Source: Diplolepis rosae (taxonomy: Eukaryota; Arthropoda; Insecta; Hymenoptera; Diplolepididae). From it: 64,000 nucleotides of DNA. A model generated the notes under the pieces. The model did no database searches, had not been told where the DNA came from, and worked only from the letters and a program-made list of their open reading frames with translations. This document shows, piece by piece, positions 45,304 through 53,395 of this stretch. Location of the stretch: the NCBI GenBank assembly GCA_030998225.1, contig JAPYXD010000391.1, positions 310,001-374,000 of the forward strand, read 5' to 3'. Made by a program: the position numbers and the translations under genes. Position 1 is the stretch's first letter. Each line of letters starts with the position of its first letter.

Positions 45304-47136
45304 TTGTTTCGTCTTCCAAAATTTAATTTCAAAATGGCCAACTCTAGCGAGGGAAATAGGAGAACTTTTAAGCAGTCTCAATCTATGATGACTAACAGTT
45401 TCAATATGGGAGAGTTATTAAGAGATACTACCAGTCTGTTGACCGGAAATTGTGATGTTTCTAATGGCCAAAATGAGGCGTTAGATTTATCAATAAATGA
45501 AAGAAATATGTCGCGTGAATCTGTAGACACTGAATCCCTTTGTTCATCGTTACACGTTGATGAAATTGTAGATTCAGATGAGGAGGATATCGCCGAACTA
45601 GACCAAATGTTATTAAAGTTAAAGTCTATCGGCGTTAAAATTAAGAGCGTAGCGAATAATCAGGCGAAAGTTATAGATAAGGTTAAAAAGAATTCGCAAA
45701 AGATATCAGAATTAAAACAAGATACAGCGAAGAAATTTAATGAATTCACGGGTTTGATTGTAGACCGTATGGATAGCACCGAACAAATGCTTAAGGCCGA
45801 ATGCGATTATAAAAAATTAGAATTAGAAAAAAGTATTAAGCAGGTAGAGGCGAAAGTAAATGTACTGGGCGAGACTTCCGAGGAACTCCACTGTTTAAGT
45901 GGAGATTTAATCGCGAAGAAAATGGTACACGAAAAGAGGATCAAACACCTGGAAGACCACCAGTTTGTTTTGGAAAGTAAATTGCAGAGAAATCAGGGTA
46001 GTTCTTCGGCAGTCTCACCATGGTTAAACAAATATCCTATGCCCAAATTTTCAGGGCACAAACGTGAAAGGCCGATGCGATTTTTGAAAGATTTCGAGCG
46101 TTACATTAGTGCTATCGATATAAGTACGAATGATTTTAACTATATAATTTACGCCTGTCTGGAAGGTATTGCCAGAGAATGGTGGGAATTGGTCTCTCAA
46201 AATGATGAGAATGTTGTCTCATTCAGAGACAAGTTCATAAAGAAATTTTGGAATGAGAATGTATGCTTCCAGATTAGCTCTGAATTGCAATTTGGAAGAT
46301 TCATTCCCAATAATAATTTATCAAGAGCTGAATACGCCATAAAAGTGATCAACAATGCAAAAGACTTGATCCCACCACCCTCTGAAAACGAAATTGTGTC
46401 AAAGTTGTCCAGGCACTTTAATGATGATATTAGAACGGCCATTATCATCAGAAATGTTAAAACTTTTGAAAATTTGATAGAATTGCTTGACGCATTCGAT
46501 CAAGCAGGCCCTTCTAACGCCAGTTCTGGCAATAATAGTCGCAATTTGGGCCAAGATCAAAGATCCTATCCATATGTATATGGAAGGACGCAATTTTACA
46601 GTCAAAATAATTTTAGGAATGGAGATTTTGTCCCAAATTCAAGCAGAAATAATTTTAGAGGGGCAGGTAATTTTGCTCAACAAAATAGGAATTCTAATTA
46701 TAACCATGGGCACGGTTTTGCCGGCCAGAATTATAGAAATAATAATTTTTCTTTCAATAATAATGCGGCTCGTTTCGAAGGGCACCATAATGCTCCCACG
46801 AGCCATCTGGGCACAAACCAGGCCCATGATGATAATAGACATAATGACAAGCGTGAAAATAATTATGACCCAAGGCAAAATGGCAATGGATTTGTCAAAA
46901 ACGGTGTTTATCACCGTCGCGAAAATGTTGGTCCCCCGAATACGGCCGCCTATGAATCCGGACGATCTCAAGGCGTGAGCGGACAGGAGGGAATGCGAAA
47001 GGTGCGGGTGGTTGCTAACGCGCCAAGCGTAATGCAAGGGAGTAGCAACGAAAATTCAAATAGGTCAGAAAATTGTGAACCCGAAATTTCGAATATTACA
47101 AATAATGTTGAATCTACCAATAACCAGGGAAACTAG
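45304..47136 (+). CDS. gag: gag (Ty3/gypsy-type), 610 aa
   Basis: Structural polyprotein that packages the RNA. N-terminal ~90 residues are Ser/Asn-rich and acidic (VDSDEEDIAELDQMLLKLKS). About 95-235 is Lys/Glu/Leu-rich and likely coiled coil. About 246-400 is the capsid-like gag domain (PMPKFSGHKRERPMRFLKDF, CLEGIAREWWEL, FRDKFIKKFWNE). About 401-560 is an Asn/Arg/Gly/Phe-rich tail with repeated NNFRG/NNF/YRNNNF motifs. No CCHC zinc knuckle is present, so the basic Asn-Arg tail probably binds the RNA. The ATG follows an AAA context, and the TAG stop directly follows a slippery heptamer. Confidence 0.9.
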   Translation: MFRLPKFNFKMANSSEGNRRTFKQSQSMMTNSFNMGELLRDTTSLLTGNCDVSNGQNEALDLSINERNMSRESVDTESLCSSLHVDEIVDSDEEDIAELDQMLLKLKSIGVKIKSVANNQAKVIDKVKKNSQKISELKQDTAKKFNEFTGLIVDRMDSTEQMLKAECDYKKLELEKSIKQVEAKVNVLGETSEELHCLSGDLIAKKMVHEKRIKHLEDHQFVLESKLQRNQGSSSAVSPWLNKYPMPKFSGHKRERPMRFLKDFERYISAIDISTNDFNYIIYACLEGIAREWWELVSQNDENVVSFRDKFIKKFWNENVCFQISSELQFGRFIPNNNLSRAEYAIKVINNAKDLIPPPSENEIVSKLSRHFNDDIRTAIIIRNVKTFENLIELLDAFDQAGPSNASSGNNSRNLGQDQRSYPYVYGRTQFYSQNNFRNGDFVPNSSRNNFRGAGNFAQQNRNSNYNHGHGFAGQNYRNNNFSFNNNAARFEGHHNAPTSHLGTNQAHDDNRHNDKRENNYDPRQNGNGFVKNGVYHRRENVGPPNTAAYESGRSQGVSGQEGMRKVRVVANAPSVMQGSSNENSNRSENCEPEISNITNNVESTNNQGN

Positions 47137-47183
47137 AGAGCCCTGGGCAGTTAAATATTAATATATTAGAGGCAACCCCAGGG
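47127..47183 (+). promoter_or_regulatory. -1 ribosomal frameshift signal between gag and pol
   Basis: GGGAAAC at 47127-47133, read in the gag frame as G GGA AAC, fits the X XXY YYZ slippery consensus and is immediately followed by the gag stop TAG. Slipping back one base enters the pol frame (GGG AAA CTA GAG), which is open there and closed by TAA just upstream. After a 7-base spacer, CCCTGGG (47141-47147) can pair perfectly with CCCAGGG (47177-47183), giving the downstream stem expected of such sites. Confidence 0.88.
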
Positions 47184-47216
47184 TCTAATATTATACAAAG
47201 ACCTCTAGATTTAGAT

Positions 47217-50200
47217 ATGAGAAAAGATTTATTGGAAAATGAGAATTGCGAAATTATTAAAAAAGTCGATAAGTGCCCAAACATTTTTGTGAAAATTCAG
47301 GGCATTAAAACAGATGCACTTATCGACACAGGTAGCGAAGTAACATGTATTTCAGAAGATTTCTTTGAAAACAATAAAAATAAATTAAAAAATTGTAAAA
47401 TTTTGCCAATCGTCGGCACTAGCGTCGTAGGTGCCACAGGTGTCAAACCGATAAAATTAAAGCATCAAATATATGCAGATTTAAATGTAAACGATGAAAC
47501 GTATTCTTGCGTGTTTATAATAATTCCGAAATTAAACAAAAATTGTATTCTGGGAGTTGATGTACTTAAGAAGTTAAAAGGAAGGATTAATATGGAAGAG
47601 AATTATGTAATACTACGAAATGAAGAGAAAGAAGTGAAAATTGAATTTTTAAATGATGAAGAAAAATGTATTCGGGTAATCCATGAAATAAATATGGAGC
47701 CCAGCGAAAATTTAACAGATGTTGATCCACAAGACTTCGCAGATGAAATCAATTATCCAGAGAAATATGAAGAATTTCGCAACGTGAAAGAATACGATAG
47801 AATAGAAGATAAATACTGTATATCCGATGCAGAAATGGAAGAGAAAGTGGCGAAATGCGAGCTGCTCAACGGCGAAGAAAAGAAGAAGTTCTGGGAGGTT
47901 TTAAAAAAATATAAGGACATATTTTCGAAGAAACCTGGACGGATTTCTATATATGAACATGTATTAAAAATTAAAGACGATAAACCCTTCATAATTAAAA
48001 CGTATCCAATTCCAATGAGATTGAGAAATTTAGTTACAGCGGAATTAAACAATTTATTAGAACTAGGGATAATACGGAGATCAAATAGCCCATATATAAA
48101 CCCACTTGTGACTAGCTTAAAAAAAGATGGAAGCGTCAGAATATGTCTAGATGCTAGAAAGCTAAACGAAATCATGATAAACGATTACGAATGCGCAGAG
48201 CCAACGGAGGTACTTTTTCAAAGATGTGGTGCCAATAAAATCATGTCGACGATAGATCTGACCAGTAGTTTTTGGCAAATTCCACTAGCCGAGGAATCAA
48301 AAAAATATACGGCATTTTTACACGAAGGTAAATGTTACGAATTTTGCGTAACGCCCTTCGGGCTAAAAACTAGTACGGCAGCACTGGTTAGAGCCCTAGA
48401 TTTCGTCCTAAACGGTCTAGGGAATTTTTATCTTACTTTCATCGACGATATTTTCTGTGCCTCGGAGAACGTGCACCAACATCTGCGACATCTGGAGCTA
48501 CTTTTCCATAGATTGATGGAAAACAATTTAACAATCAATCTGGAAAAGTCTCATTTTTTCAGATCTGAGGTTGGATTCCTGGGACATATTTTGACGGCCA
48601 CGGGTATGGAACCGGACCCAGAGAAAATAGAAACTATACAAAGTTTTTCAAGACCACGAAATTTAAAAGAGTTGCGTGGATTTCTGGGTCTAATTAACTT
48701 TTATACAAAGTTTTCTAAAAATCATGCTGCGGAAGTTGTTCCGCTTCTGGAGCTATTGAAAAGGGGAGTGAAGTGGTCCTGGAACGACGATATGGAACAA
48801 GCTTTTAACGGGATTAGACTTCTTTTTGGCGGCTCTGTTTTATTAAACTATCCAGACATGACAAAGCCTTTCTATCTGCAAACTGATGCCAGTGACGTGG
48901 CATTGGGTGCCGTTTTGTTCCAGCTCGGCGCAGATGGAAATCCCAGCCCCATCGTTTATGCCGGCCGGACCTTAGGGGGCGCTGAGCTGGCATGCTGCAC
49001 CACGGAGGGGGGGCTGTTGGCGATGGTTTGGGCCCTCCAAAAATTTCGATCGTACATAATGGGTGGAAGAATGGTTATCGGGACTGGTCGCAGGGCGTTG
49101 ACATTCCTGAAAACGTGTAGACTTCTCGGTGGTAGACTAACCAGATGGACGGTGGCTGTCCGGGACTGCGATATCTTGGTGGAATGTTGTCCTGGTGGGG
49201 GTAATTCGGTGGCAGACACCTTAAGTCGCCTGCCTGAAGAGGAAGGTGCGTCCAAAGTGGCCAATAAGGATGGCGAAATTGTTTTATATGCTCTGGCAAA
49301 AAGGGCGTCATCAAACTTGCGAAATCGGCTGCAAAATTTTGCCCAGGAGCAAAAACTGGACCCTACGTTGGCACAAAAAATTAAAGACGTAGAAGAAAGG
49401 AAGACCACGAAATATGAGATACGTGATGATCTTTTGTATTTTGTGGGTGGAGAAAATGAGCGATTGTGCTTAACAGGGGGCGTCATCCATGATGTGGTCG
49501 ACGAATGTCATGAAATGTATGCCCATATAGGCCCTTTAAAGGTCATTAAAATGCTAAATGATTTTTTCTATTACCCTAAACTGGCAAAAATAGTCAGGCA
49601 ACGCCTAGCCAGCTGTGACTCTTGCCAGAGAAACAAAGTAAAAAATCAGACTTGTTTCTCTGAAATGAAAAATTATTTGCCCGAAAGGCCAAATGAAGTT
49701 TTGTCTATGGATTTCTGTGGGCCATTGCCCGCATCAAAGGGTGGATTCAAATACATTTTGTCCACCGTCGATGCCTTCTCCAAATGTGTGGTTTTGTACC
49801 CGTTGAGACGAGCCGATGCGAAGGCCGTTATGAACGAATTGAGGAAGGACCGTTTTCCGAAATATGGAAAACCGTCCAAAATAGTGGCTGACCATGGGAC
49901 GCAATTTACGTCTCCCGTCTGGTCGGAATTCTTGAAAGAACAAGAAGTACAACCGGTGTTTTCTTCGATGGGACATCCCCAGGGTAGTGTTGTGGAGGGA
50001 GTACACGGGGAATTGTCTAGATTTTTCGGATCTCTCATTGGAGAGAATCATGGATCGTGGTGGAGCTGGATCAGCATTGTTCGGGGCTGTATGAGTGAGA
50101 CTTACCATGGGACCACTGGGTTTGCTCCAATGGAATTACATCTTAGTAGGAAGCCTGAGCGAGCTTGGGAAAGTTGGTTGAATTTTCCCCAAAGGGACCC

Positions 50201-50561
50201 GAATATTAGCTATGAGAGAAGGCTGGAGGTGGCCAGGGGGAGTATCTCCAGAAGGGGAAAGAACGGGGCATCCAAATTTGATGAAGCGCGTCGCTTGGCC
50301 GCATTGGGGGAGGGAGGTTGTGTTCTGGTTAAGGCTGTAAATGAATCGGACCCAAAAAAGAAAATTCTCGAAAAATTTTTACAAATTTGTGAGGGTCCAT
50401 ATGAAGTTGAAAAACAGGTTCAACCTGGAACCTTTATATTATGGAACCCCGAATCCGGAGGGGAAGGAGGGGTGTTCCACGGTCAAGATTTGAAGGTCTA
50501 TAAGAAGAGAGTACAAAACTCGGAAGACAATGAAGAGACCGAGTCGGATAGTGTCGGGTAG
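47217..50561 (+). CDS. pol: pol polyprotein (protease, RT, RNase H, integrase), frame opens ~47124
   Basis: Numbering from the first ATG, although entry is probably by frameshift at 47133. Protease: DALIDTGSEVTCIS, about 30-43, with ILGVDVL. RT: about 260-450, with LKKDGSVRICLDARKLNE and the catalytic FIDDI (Asp410-Asp411; gypsy elements often have YIDD/YLDD). RNase H: about 553-670, with Asp557 (TDAS), Glu597, and ADTLSRLP at the end. The usual third acid in the T-D-H.AL block is Gly624 (TGRRAL). Integrase: zinc-binding HEMYAH ... CDSC, about 765-800, then DDE with Asp832, Asp892 and Glu927 (34 residues between the last two). Domain order defines Ty3/gypsy. No stop or frameshift found. PR/RT/IN motifs look intact; RNase H may be weakened. 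Confidence 0.93.
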   Translation: MRKDLLENENCEIIKKVDKCPNIFVKIQGIKTDALIDTGSEVTCISEDFFENNKNKLKNCKILPIVGTSVVGATGVKPIKLKHQIYADLNVNDETYSCVFIIIPKLNKNCILGVDVLKKLKGRINMEENYVILRNEEKEVKIEFLNDEEKCIRVIHEINMEPSENLTDVDPQDFADEINYPEKYEEFRNVKEYDRIEDKYCISDAEMEEKVAKCELLNGEEKKKFWEVLKKYKDIFSKKPGRISIYEHVLKIKDDKPFIIKTYPIPMRLRNLVTAELNNLLELGIIRRSNSPYINPLVTSLKKDGSVRICLDARKLNEIMINDYECAEPTEVLFQRCGANKIMSTIDLTSSFWQIPLAEESKKYTAFLHEGKCYEFCVTPFGLKTSTAALVRALDFVLNGLGNFYLTFIDDIFCASENVHQHLRHLELLFHRLMENNLTINLEKSHFFRSEVGFLGHILTATGMEPDPEKIETIQSFSRPRNLKELRGFLGLINFYTKFSKNHAAEVVPLLELLKRGVKWSWNDDMEQAFNGIRLLFGGSVLLNYPDMTKPFYLQTDASDVALGAVLFQLGADGNPSPIVYAGRTLGGAELACCTTEGGLLAMVWALQKFRSYIMGGRMVIGTGRRALTFLKTCRLLGGRLTRWTVAVRDCDILVECCPGGGNSVADTLSRLPEEEGASKVANKDGEIVLYALAKRASSNLRNRLQNFAQEQKLDPTLAQKIKDVEERKTTKYEIRDDLLYFVGGENERLCLTGGVIHDVVDECHEMYAHIGPLKVIKMLNDFFYYPKLAKIVRQRLASCDSCQRNKVKNQTCFSEMKNYLPERPNEVLSMDFCGPLPASKGGFKYILSTVDAFSKCVVLYPLRRADAKAVMNELRKDRFPKYGKPSKIVADHGTQFTSPVWSEFLKEQEVQPVFSSMGHPQGSVVEGVHGELSRFFGSLIGENHGSWWSWISIVRGCMSETYHGTTGFAPMELHLSRKPERAWESWLNFPQRDPNISYERRLEVARGSISRRGKNGASKFDEARRLAALGEGGCVLVKAVNESDPKKKILEKFLQICEGPYEVEKQVQPGTFILWNPESGGEGGVFHGQDLKVYKKRVQNSEDNEETESDSVG

Positions 50562-51495
50562 TAATGACTACGTCATTTAAACTATGTACATATATTTTAA
50601 GGATGGCCTGTGAGTGCAGATGATTGGGCTTAGAGTAATTAAAATTACGATTATACTGTATAATAAGATATCAATCTAATATCTTCATTTTACTATTAGT
50701 GTCTGGACAATAGATGGGGGCCATTTTGAAATTGGTTATGTAGACATTAGGGCCAGTTGCTTAATAAGAAGGAGAAAAGTTATGAAAATTGAAAATAAAA
50801 CGAAAATATTAATAATTTTAAGGTCAGCCAAAAAAGACTGGGTCATTTTTAGTGGTATGAATGCATGCGTGGATATCAGGAATTGTTAAGCATTGCTAAT
50901 TACGAAATAGGCATAGCTGTGAAATGCATAATTAACGAATCAAACTAGCCAATGGAAAATTGGTATATCTCAATTTGCAGAAATTGGATATGGTAAGAAT
51001 AAATTAAGTTTGAAACATGTGATGGCACGAGTCAAAGGAGAAATAGACCCGATCCACACACGGGAAGATTAATATGTGAACCTACACAAACTGAAACCTT
51101 TTAAGGATATATTCTGAAATACATCTATAGGCCATGGAGACGAGCGTTTCTTAGAAGTAAATGTTATTTCCTGGGTGGCAGAGTCATGAGCGCAAATTCT
51201 GTTCTCCGGATAAACGTTCGAGCTGACAAGGGCATTCTCCTTCGGGCCACAGTTAATGGAAATAAGTTGCTTAGTGCAGTTCACTTGTGTCGTGACACTT
51301 ACTTCTCAAAGGTAAGCAAATAAACCTGTAAAACCTCACTTCTTCTCTGGTTCTTTTCTGTTAATATTTTTTGTTTTGGGGTGATTTTTTTTTTGTTTTG
51401 TTTTGTCGTTCTACCGTCAGTTTTTGACGTCATTCTACTGCATTTTGGAGGATTTCCTGACTCGTTCTGTTTGATCCTTTCCGCAGAGTCGGATA
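50562..51495 (+). other. Region between pol and the accessory ORFs
   Basis: About 930 bp with no recognised ORF. Ends in a long T/G-rich tract (51360-51490) and GATCCTTTCCGCAG at 51472-51485, a good 3' splice site candidate before the small ORFs. Confidence 0.5.
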
Positions 51496-51580
51496 TGTCA
51501 GCGCCCAGGGAGTTGTCCCTTAGAGACTGCGGCGCCCAGTTGGGGGGGGATGCCTTCAGCCCCACCTACAAAAGTTTTCC

Positions 51581-51949
51581 ATGGCGACCAAGGAGGAGAA
51601 TGCCATATCACAGGATATGGTGCGCAAATCGTTCTGCACTGAAAAGGGGGCACAAGGGAGGAATGGGTGCATCCGGGCTGGAAGGTTCGGCCCTGTGGGA
51701 AGGAGGGGAGTATTAAAATACCAGTCGGTCGAATACCCGTCGGCTGGGGTATTGGAGGGTATGGCGAGGGGGCGCGGCATGCCACAGGTGGTCGGCTGCG
51801 GGGTGGTCAAGTCGAGAGCCAAGTCGGGTTTAATTAAGTGGCTTTTAGAAGAGATAAAGAATCCCAATACGCCAGACCCTAGATTCGGGGGACTGGGAGA
51901 CCAGGTGTATGCCAGGGTGTGTGGGCCAGGATTTGAGCCGATTGAATAA
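51581..51949 (+). CDS. Small basic accessory ORF (122 aa) of the LTR retrotransposon
   Basis: ATG in a good context (CCATGG). Encodes a Gly/Arg-rich protein: RNGCIRAGRFGPVGRRGVLK, MARGRGMPQ, then SRAKSGLIKWLLEEIKNP and a Gly-rich end. No family recognised. A 73-codon ORF from ATG 51496 (MSAPRELSLRDCGAQLGG) overlaps it in another frame and ends at 51716; which of the two is used is unclear. The GR/RG dipeptides are the kind of site that arginine methyltransferases modify and Tudor domains bind, which is notable given the next ORF. That link is inference only. Confidence 0.5.
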   Translation: MATKEENAISQDMVRKSFCTEKGAQGRNGCIRAGRFGPVGRRGVLKYQSVEYPSAGVLEGMARGRGMPQVVGCGVVKSRAKSGLIKWLLEEIKNPNTPDPRFGGLGDQVYARVCGPGFEPIE

Positions 51950-52179
51950 ATTGTTTTTTTTATATATACATAAAGTAACACTTCTCTTTATTTTCACTCC
52001 TTCCCACGGCTCATTGCATGTTTGGATATTGGATAATGGCTGGTTTCACTCGGTGAAGGGTTTCGTGTTGTTGTTCCTATTGTTGTTATTCGGAAGCTGC
52101 ATTAATCCAATCACATCGCATAACCTACTCGATTACTATGCTCAGGAACTGGCCACATGTTTTTTTTTTGTTGTTCTTG

Positions 52180-52188
52180 CCTAGGTCT
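52180..52188 (+). promoter_or_regulatory. Candidate 3' splice site before the Tudor ORF
   Basis: TTTTTTTTTGTTGTTCTTGC then CTAG|GT ends a strong polypyrimidine tract (about 52159-52184), 17 bases before the ATG at 52201. Would permit env-like expression from a spliced subgenomic mRNA. Confidence 0.5.
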
Positions 52189-52200
52189 ATTTTCACCGCC

Positions 52201-52890
52201 ATGGCGGAGTGTACCTGGACAGGATCTGAAGAGGAGCTCGCGAACGAGCAAAGCCAAATTCCGCCCCAAGAGCTGGCGGTTGGCCGCTGTTACGAGGTGC
52301 TGCCACTCTCGGCATATAGCCCATCGGACTTTATGGTTCGATTAAGCGCGAAACAGGGCGAGTTCTTATCTCTGAGGGATGAATTAAGGCAGATCTATCT
52401 GGGGGGGCCTAGTTGGCTGAGAGTTCAGGCGGGTGATGCATCCAGGTGCGTCCCAATTGCATATGTGAGTGACGATGATCACGTGGGACGAGGCTGCATC
52501 GCGGTAGAGCTGGTTGATGAGGTATGTGTCACCTACGACGTAGATGACGGCACTTTCGATTACGTCAATCTAAGCAACATTTTTCGTCTGGGCATCGATC
52601 ACGCGGCTATGCCTGCATTCTGCACCAAGATGGGCATAGCAGGCGTTAGACCGGGGACTGGGTCAATGTGGAGCCGGGAGGTTTGCCTGGCCGTGGGGGA
52701 GAAGATCGTGAGCTCCCCCCTCTTTTTGCGGGTCGGGCTCATCCGGGGAGAGACGGTACTGGCCCACGTGAGGTCCATTGATGATGGGTTTTTCTTCGAC
52801 GCATGGTTGGCGTTCACGGGACGAGCATCTTTGAGTGGCGTTAGAGGGCAGACTTGTCCATACCTCGAAGAGGAATTTGATGTCCTATAA
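52201..52890 (+). CDS. Extended Tudor-domain protein encoded by the LTR retrotransposon, 229 aa
   Basis: An upstream ATG at 52138 in the same frame is possible, but ACCGCCATGG at 52201 is a near-perfect Kozak start. Residues ~28-130 read as the Tudor core: YSPSDFMVRL (typical 'SP.DFYVQL' opening), LSLRDELRQIYLGG, CVPIAYVSDDDHVGRGCIAV, then VCVTYDVDDGTFDYVNLSNI (equivalent of 'V.FVDYGN.E.V....L') and MPAFCTKMGIAGVRP ('LP..A....L.GI.P'). Residues ~147-200 (MWSREVCLAVGEKI ... VLAHVRSIDDGFFFDAWLAF, TGRAS) match the SN-like half ('WS.EA...F ... L...G.A') of an extended Tudor domain. The Asn that usually contacts dimethyl-arginine after the DYG turn is Thr118, so ligand binding may differ. Known role of the fold: binding methylated Piwi proteins in piRNA complexes. 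No transmembrane segment in the 229-aa form. The family call is from pattern recognition. Confidence 0.8.
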   Translation: MAECTWTGSEEELANEQSQIPPQELAVGRCYEVLPLSAYSPSDFMVRLSAKQGEFLSLRDELRQIYLGGPSWLRVQAGDASRCVPIAYVSDDDHVGRGCIAVELVDEVCVTYDVDDGTFDYVNLSNIFRLGIDHAAMPAFCTKMGIAGVRPGTGSMWSREVCLAVGEKIVSSPLFLRVGLIRGETVLAHVRSIDDGFFFDAWLAFTGRASLSGVRGQTCPYLEEEFDVL

Positions 52891-52894
52891 TAAA

Positions 52895-53395
52895 TGTTTT
52901 TTTTTATCAAAAAAATTAATAATAGATAATAAGAGGGTAATAAAATAATCATAATATGATTATAATATTATGATACAAAAATCATCATCAATTTTCATTT
53001 TTACTTTTTTTTAAGTGTTGGATAACTAATGGCTTTATCAATATCAATTACCAATTATCAATACTGATGACTCGTGATAGCAAGAAAAATTACTAGAATG
53101 TTTGTTTTTATTATTAAGTTCTGGATAATCAACAACAATAATTTTTTTTAGCAGATAAGTATTCTCATTTTTATTTTTATTTTCACTTAAAATTTAATAA
53201 ACGCTTTTTAACAACAAAATTACGAAAAACACAAAAATAAATATACTTTTTCATATATATTAATCTCGTACTTTTATTAGATTCAGAATTTAAGCATTAA
53301 TCAATAATTATTGTATAAAGAATAGCAAATGCATACTAATCAGAGAAACGAATTGATCCTTCGCAAGCAAAGGATCACCTCGTTTGGTGGGGCAT
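52895..53395 (+). other. 3' untranslated region and polypurine-like tract
   Basis: AT-rich, no ORF. GGTGGGGCA at 53386-53394, directly before the 3' LTR, is the only candidate plus-strand primer and is short. Confidence 0.45.

Noticed and set aside
46487..46978. 163-codon ORF overlapping gag in another frame, and minus-strand ORFs within gag/pol
   Set aside because: Shadows of the Asn/Arg-rich gag codons and of pol; low-complexity Ile/Met composition.
50562..52890. Search for an envelope gene in the LTR element
   Set aside because: No long ORF with signal peptide, cleavage site and membrane anchor; the hydrophobic N-terminus from the 52138 ATG is better explained as the polypyrimidine splice tract read as codons.
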